Source: Nyssa sinensis (Eukaryota > Streptophyta > Magnoliopsida > Cornales > Nyssaceae). Taken from it: 64,000 nt of DNA. Below are positions 58,467 through 64,000 of this stretch, piece after piece (position 1 is the first letter of the stretch; each line of letters opens with the position of its first letter). The stretch is from NCBI GenBank assembly GCA_008638375.1, contig CM018035.1, positions 24,974,807-25,038,806 on the forward strand. The letters run 5' to 3'. Made by a program: the position numbers and the translations under genes. The notes beneath the pieces were generated by a model. It worked only from the letters and a program-made list of their open reading frames with translations. It searched no databases and was not told the origin of the DNA.

Positions 58467-60680
58467 TTATCACCAAAAATATTCGGTTGTATCTCCTATG
58501 TTCACATTCATGCACAAAGCCGGGGTAAATTGGATCTTAGAGCCCTTAAATGTGTCTTCCTTGGTCATTCCTCAACCAAAAAGGGGTATAAATGCTATCA
58601 TCCTAGTTCAAAAAAATTCTCTGTCTCTAAAGATATTACCTTCGCTGAAAACAAGTCCTTTTTTGGTGAAACTTATCTCCAGGGGGAGCATTTATCAGAA
58701 GATAAGTTTAATTTCAGTCTCGGTTTTGATAATCTTGACATTTCAGCTCCTAAAACACTCATTCCTTCTGCTGGTTCTCTTTCTCCAGCAGAAACATCTG
58801 GTTCTCTTTCTCTTGCATAAACATCCTTGTCTCCAGCTGAAACCGAAAAAACTCCTTATGAGAAAGCAAGTAGTGATGGTACTACCTTGCCATTACAAGA
58901 ATATTCAAGAAGGAAAAAGTTTGAACCTGAACTAGTGCAAGCCCAAGAAGCCGAACCTATAACAGGTACTGAAAATCTTTCTCCATCTCAAAATCCTCTT
59001 TTTACAGATCTTGATATACCAATTGCCCTTAGGAAAGAAGCACGAAAATGCACTCAACACCCCATAGTAAACTTTATCTCCTTTGATAGACTCTCTCCAC
59101 TACATAAAGCATTTCTCACAAATTTGCACACCATTAAAATTCCACAAACAGTCCAAGAGGCATTTAGGGATGAGAAATGGAAAAAAGCCATGGATGAGGA
59201 AATGAGAGCTCTAGAAAAAAATAAGACATGGGATATAGTTGAGTTACCAAAAGGGAAGAAACTGGTAGGGTGTAAATGGGTGTTTACTGTGAAATACAAA
59301 GCTGACAGAACCTTGGAGAGATATAAAGCTAGACTTGTGGCCAAAGGCTACACTTAGACATATGGAGTAGACTATCAGGAGACATTTGGCCCAGTTGCAA
59401 AAATGAACACTATTAGAGTACTATTATCTTTAGTAGCTAACCTTGGGTGGTCCTTGCAGCAATTTGATGTTAAGAATGCATTTTTGCATGGTGATTTAGA
59501 GGAAGAAGTCTACATGGAGGCACCTCTGGGTTTCATTGAAAACTTTAGAGATAACAATGTGTGTATGTTGCAGAAAGCCCTATATGGGTTAAAACAGTCC
59601 CTTAGAGCATGGTTTGGGAGATTTACCAGTGCAATGAAGAACATGGATTTCAAGCAGAGCCAAGGTGACCATACACTCTTCATCAAACGATCGAAAATTG
59701 GTAAAACTACAGTCTTGATTGTTTATGTTGATGACATTATTGTAACTGGAGATGGCTTTGGAGAAATTAAGAAACTCAGGAAGCAGTTGGCCAAAGAATT
59801 TGAAATAAAAGAATTGGGAAAACTAAAATATTTCTTGGGAATTGAAGTAGCATACTCTAGAAATGGCATCTTTATTTCCCAACAAAAATATATCCTTGAT
59901 TTCCCTAAGCAAACAGGTATGCTTAGCTATAAGCCCTCAGACACTCCTATTGAGTATAATCACAAACTAGAAGAAGCTGCAGATGACATGATGACAGATA
60001 TGGGGAGATATCAAAGGTCAGTTGGGAAACTCATTTACTTGTCTCACACAAGACCCGACATTGCCTATGCCGTGAGTGTAGTCAGCCAGTTCATGCACTC
60101 TCCGAAGGATTCCCACTAGGAAGCTGTTCACCGAATCCTACAATACTTGAAATCTACTCCTGGGAAAGGCATCCTCTTCAAGAATAATGGGGAACTAAGT
60201 CTAGAAGCCTACACAGACGCAAATTGGGTTGGATTGGTAGTGAACCGCAGGTCAACATCTGGTTATTGTACCTTCTTAGGAGGAAATTTGGTGACTTGGA
60301 GAGGCAAAAAACAGGCTGTGGTCGCTAAATCAAGCGCTGAAGCAGAATTCAGAGCTATGGCACATGAAATTTTTGAACTCTTGTGGCTAAAGATTATCTT
60401 GGAAGACTTAGGAGTCAAGTGGGAAGGAAGCACGAAGCTGTACTGCGACAAGAAGTCAACAATCAATATAGCTTGCAATCCAGTACAACATGACCGTACA
60501 AAACACGTGGAAGTAGATTGACACTTCATCAAAGAGAACCTGGATAATGGCTTAATTTGTACTCCCTATGTCTTAACGAATGGGCAACTTGCAGATATCC
60601 TCACCAAAGGACTACCAAGTCACTCATTTCAACATATGATAAGTGAGCTGGGAATGGACAACATCTATTCACCAGCTTGA
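58467..60680 (+). pseudogene. Copia integrase C-end, reverse transcriptase and RNase H
   Basis: The region opens with LRALKCVFLGHSSTKKGYKCYHP, the integrase C-terminal motif, then a Ser/Glu-rich linker. The RT carries KKLVGCKWVFTVKYKADRTLERYKARLVAKGY, FDVKNAFLHGDLEEEVYME, ALYGLKQ and the catalytic YVDD (59723-59740). RNase H carries EAYTDANW, GGNLVTWRGKKQAVVAKSSAEAEFRA and LYCDKKS. Stops at 58818 (TAA), 59355 (TAG), 60117 (TAG) and 60522 (TGA) interrupt a frame otherwise open to 60680. All catalytic motifs survive. Confidence 0.92.
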
Positions 60681-60687
60681 GGGGGAG
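60674..60687 (+). other. Polypurine tract of the copia element
   Basis: AGCTTGAGGGGGAG directly precedes the 3' LTR start TGTTGG, the standard copia arrangement. Confidence 0.85.
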
Positions 60688-60974
60688 TGTTGGCAAATCC
60701 CTATTTGATTCTGTTGACTCGGTAAACAGGAAAACAAATCCCTATTTGATTCGGTTGACTTGGTAAACAAATAATTTATTTCCCTTTAAAACTGAGATTG
60801 TACAGCCTGTAAACTTGGATTTTTTTTTCTTTTATAACTGCTGTTAATTAGGCCCTAATCTCTAGAGATTGTTTCATGATTTCATGTAGATTTAGTTTGC
60901 TAAAATAGTGGCCATTGTACTTTATATCTTTTGTATTTTTTCTTGAGTTAAAATATAAGAAAGATATCTATCTA
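60688..60974 (+). mobile_element. Ty1/copia 3' LTR
   Basis: The 287-bp partner of 55777-56062 carries the same 41-bp internal duplication (diverged) and is followed by TATAT. The duplicated target is low complexity, so it is supportive rather than proof. Confidence 0.9.
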
Positions 60975-61030
60975 TATATATATAGTGCATATAGAAAAAG
61001 AGAGACATTGTTTATATTTGTTATTGACAC

Positions 61031-61515
61031 TGTTAGGATATTATCAAATATATAATATACATATTTGATGATGTCTATTTCTGTCCTTGACTATTGACGA
61101 CCAAAAATCCTTGGAGCAAGGTACCTGCAAGGAAGGGGTTAGAAGATCACCGGTGGAGGTCCGATGAAGAATGCTCCAACAGTCATGTTAGCAGCTTAAA
61201 CAAGGAATTACTCAGAATGAATGCCAATGTATTTTTTTTCTTAAAGTAGAAAATGTGTACCTCTTCACGGTGAGGTCTTTCCCTTTTTATAGATGGTGAA
61301 TATCTTGCTGTTGAGATATTCCTAAGAAAATAGGGATTTCGATATGATCCTTTTGACTTGGTCTTCTCCTGCATATTTTTGAGTAAATGATTCTTTGCGT
61401 ACACACCTCAGCGCTGAATGATGAGGTATGGAGGTTATCCCTTCAGGTATGGCTGCCACGTGTCACTCTTACATTGTGAGTTAATTTTGGATATATCAGC
61501 TACTCCCCCCTCAAG
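61031..61515 (-). mobile_element. LTR fragment with polypurine tract
   Basis: On the minus strand, CTTGAGGGGGGAGTAGC (61515-61499) is followed by TGATATATCC and, 468 bp on, by ATCCTAACA (61031), which looks like PPT plus 3' LTR of a copia-type element. No matching 5' LTR or internal coding region is visible; the neighbouring DNA to the right belongs to another family. Confidence 0.45.
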
Positions 61516-64000
61516 CCCTAGATCTTATGATATAGGGTCAAAGTTCCGAGATCCAAGCTCAATGCTCTGTTGCCTCTAATTCGTCAGTTTGTTTTTGAAG
61601 AAGCCAACCATTCCATCACTTCGTAAAACGTTCAGTCATTTATTGCCCAGTGTTGTTTCAGATATCTCATGCCTGGGAGATAAATTTTCTACTGGGCATT
61701 TTCTGGATTTTGAGAATCATAGGGTCTCAAGCTCGTGATGCTTATGCACAATTATCTTGCATTACCAGTTCGCAAACAAGAAGCATTTAAAACATTTCTT
61801 TTCAAATAGATGCTTTTTAAGAGCATTTAAACAGAACTTTCAAAAGTACTTTAACAGAGCTTTCAGAATACTTGAAACATAACGTTCAGGAGCATTTAAA
61901 ACATAGCTTTCAAAACACTTAATCACAACGTTTAGGAATATTTAAAACATGGCTAGAATGAGAAACATTTATTTTTAGAGAGGCATTTAACACAACTTTG
62001 AAGTTAAAATAGATATGCTGAAGTAAGAACTTATAACAGTTGGCATTTAAAACAAGTACATTTACAGTTCATGATAGTATTTGAAAATGGAAACAAGTAG
62101 TATACATAAAAGACGAGTTATGTAAATATAGGAATTTGAATTTAAAACACTTCAAGAATCATGGAGTTAAAATCTCCACTTCAAAGTCCAGGATTACTTA
62201 CCTTGATTTCTGAGGTTGGCGTTACTGGTGGGCTTTTCCCTTTCCTTTGTAGCTCCTAAGAACAATTCATGAAAAATCTATTAATTCCACATTTACTTAA
62301 ATCACCACCTATTGGGTGTTCTTAATTTACTCTTAGACCCGGTGAATCCCAATTTTCCTAGGATAGACCTCATCCCTTTTAAATTGGGCCATTCGTAGTC
62401 AAGCTTGACTCTTAGGGGTAGTTTAGTAAACTTGAATTTTCATCTGTCTTATTTTTCAGTATTTAATTTGACAATGTGGACCTCACCGTTGGGTCCGGAA
62501 TGTTGAAGAAAGTTAAAATGGACTCTCTCAGACTTCTATTTGGCTTTGGGCATCATTAAGGGTAAAATAGTAATTATTACATTTTACTTGTCCTAATTTT
62601 TGGGATTTTATCTAGTAAAACGAACCTCGCCATTAGGTCCAGAATGTCGAAAAAAGTCAGAAACACTCTTTTTATTTTATTTGGGCAACGAAACATTTTA
62701 TCATAATTAAATTAATTAAATTATTTTATTTAATAATATATATATATATATTATTTATTTTATTACACAAGTGCCACGGTGGCACAGTGGCACACGCGTG
62801 GTGCTAAAGTTCCCACGTGCGTGAGGTTGCTGTTTCGAATCTGAGGAGTTGCAGCTCCCTTTTTTTTTTTTTTCTTCTGATTTTTAGTTTGCCAAACAAC
62901 GGACAAAGCAAGAAAATAGGGATAGGATATCCTGTTCTGGCCACGATTATTAGATTAGGGGTTCTTGTCCCTGTTGCCAAATAGACCGAAATTCCATTTA
63001 AATAAAACCCAACGCTCCAAAACGACGTCGTTCCATTAAAACCCAAAACCCTTTTTGTATTCTGTCAGGACGCTACCGGTGCTGACCTGGAACCGACCCG
63101 AACAGTGTCATCTTCCCCAACGGGGACAACACTGTTCATCCGAAACCCTAGGTTTTTGTAGGTCTATTTCATGACATTCCAAGCATCCATTTTCTCTGTT
63201 TTCAATTTCAATGTGTTTCTAGAAGTTAGGTGAGCCTTTTGGCGTTCCTATGGAGCATCAAATCTTACTCAAATGTTCGGTCTAAGGTTTGATAGTCGAA
63301 CTTGCAAATTGCTCGTAGATGTCAATTTCTTCACTAAAACTAGTGGGGTTTGGCTTGATGTGATCCTCTCAACATGGGGATTCAGTCCCTGTTCTAAAAA
63401 TCGAGCTTAAAGCTCTGTTGGTGAGGTTAGGTTTGAAACCTGTAACGTGCAACTTGGTATTTCTCCCTTGTTCTTGGTCCGATTTCAAACATGGTTAGTG
63501 TTTTGAAATCCTTGGGTCATCTAGTTTCTAGCCCAAGTGATAGGAACCCGTTTCTCACTAGTTGTTTTAGACCTACCCTGGGAGTTGCCATCAATGGCGG
63601 GTTCGTGAGTTCTCGGTGTTCTAAGCCTCCTAGGTCAGATCTTTTCATTCCCTAATATGGTATATTACCCACTAAGACCATGCATGCATTCCAATTTTAT
63701 TAAACAGTAAGTTACAACAAAACTTTTTCTAGAGAAAGAAACTTAGGTTTAGGTATTTTTACCTTCAAACATTGAATCTTCTCCCTCTTCGGTAGCCTTC
63801 TGATCTCCCTTAGATTGCATGAAAGCCTTCCTTTCCTTCTTCCTTCTTCTTTTTCTTCCTTCCTTCTCTCTCTCTCTCTCTCTCTCTAGCTACACACACA
63901 GGGTCTGGATTGACACTCTTAGACTTTTCACGCAAGGTCTAATTTTGATTTGACTATATAGCCTCAAGCTTGCGTACAATATGATGAGGGGTTTGCATGA
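61516..64000 (-). mobile_element. Large non-coding LTR-like element (copy W, reverse, runs off the edge)
   Basis: The segment contains, in reverse, the landmarks of LTR X1: the AAGCATCTATTTGAA minisatellite (61780-61960), the 146-150 bp module twice ('ggacctcaccgttgggtccggaatgt' near 62475 and 'cgaacctcgccattaggtccagaatgt' near 62622), a (TA)n tract, a tRNA-like module (62770-62855), a GC-rich stretch (63060-63130) and a (TC)n tract (63860-63888). No ORF is credible. The LTR start should lie beyond 64000. Confidence 0.6.
62770..62855 (+). repeat. tRNA-like module in LTR copy W
   Basis: 'Ggtggcacagtggcacac' and 'tgctgtttcgaatctgagg' resemble A and B boxes about 50 bp apart. The module corresponds in position within the LTR to the ones near 14065-14310. 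It is not a complete tRNA. Confidence 0.45.

Overview
The window is nuclear DNA from a flowering plant, most likely a eudicot with a repeat-rich genome. The evidence is one plant-specific PPR-DYW gene, embedded in Ty1/copia (including Sirevirus-type), Ty3/gypsy, L1 LINE, SINE, hAT-like and Mutator-like elements, with AT-rich DNA and abundant (TA)n, (CA)n and (GA)n tracts. Nothing identifies the species. All family assignments are by eye, from motifs and remembered family consensus; no database search was run.

Layout. 1-3516: LTR-like DNA with a GAAATTT heptamer array, ending in a (+) LTR end. 3517-7631: a minus-strand Sirevirus-type pol fragment (integrase to RNase H), split by a 1.75 kb solo-LTR-like insertion with perfect 5-bp target duplications. 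7632-about 11.6 kb: a reverse-oriented relative of the LTR at the left edge, then CA/GA-rich DNA. 11.6-29.9 kb: a minus-strand Sirevirus-type retrotransposon. Its 3' LTR is split by a Tat-like solo LTR (12255-22442). That LTR is split by a 4.2 kb solo LTR (12574-20702), which is in turn split by a related LTR in the opposite orientation (14746-18640). 29.9-37.3 kb: a decayed Ty3/gypsy element with a 2.1 kb 3' LTR and a truncated 5' LTR. 37.3-39.6 kb: upstream region of the only host gene, with a three-copy 200-bp tandem repeat.

39558-51587 holds the host gene, a PPR-DYW organelle RNA-editing-type gene that looks orthologous to Arabidopsis At4g02750. It has two exons separated by a 9.7 kb phase-0 intron and carries one 1-nt frameshift in exon 1. 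The intron holds a Mutator-like MITE, two hAT-type MITEs, an L1 remnant and a decayed copia element. Downstream lie another L1 remnant carrying a tRNA-derived SINE, and then an LTR-complete but coding-dead Ty1/copia element (55777-60974). The right edge is another reverse-oriented copy of the large non-coding LTR family.

No novel enzyme system, CRISPR array or functional ncRNA gene could be supported. The interesting material is structural: a four-level insertion nest that can be resolved base by base, one palindrome (TTCGTTCGAACGAA) shared by unrelated LTR families, large LTRs built of tandem and tRNA-like modules, and a TE-filled intron in a gene class that is usually intronless.
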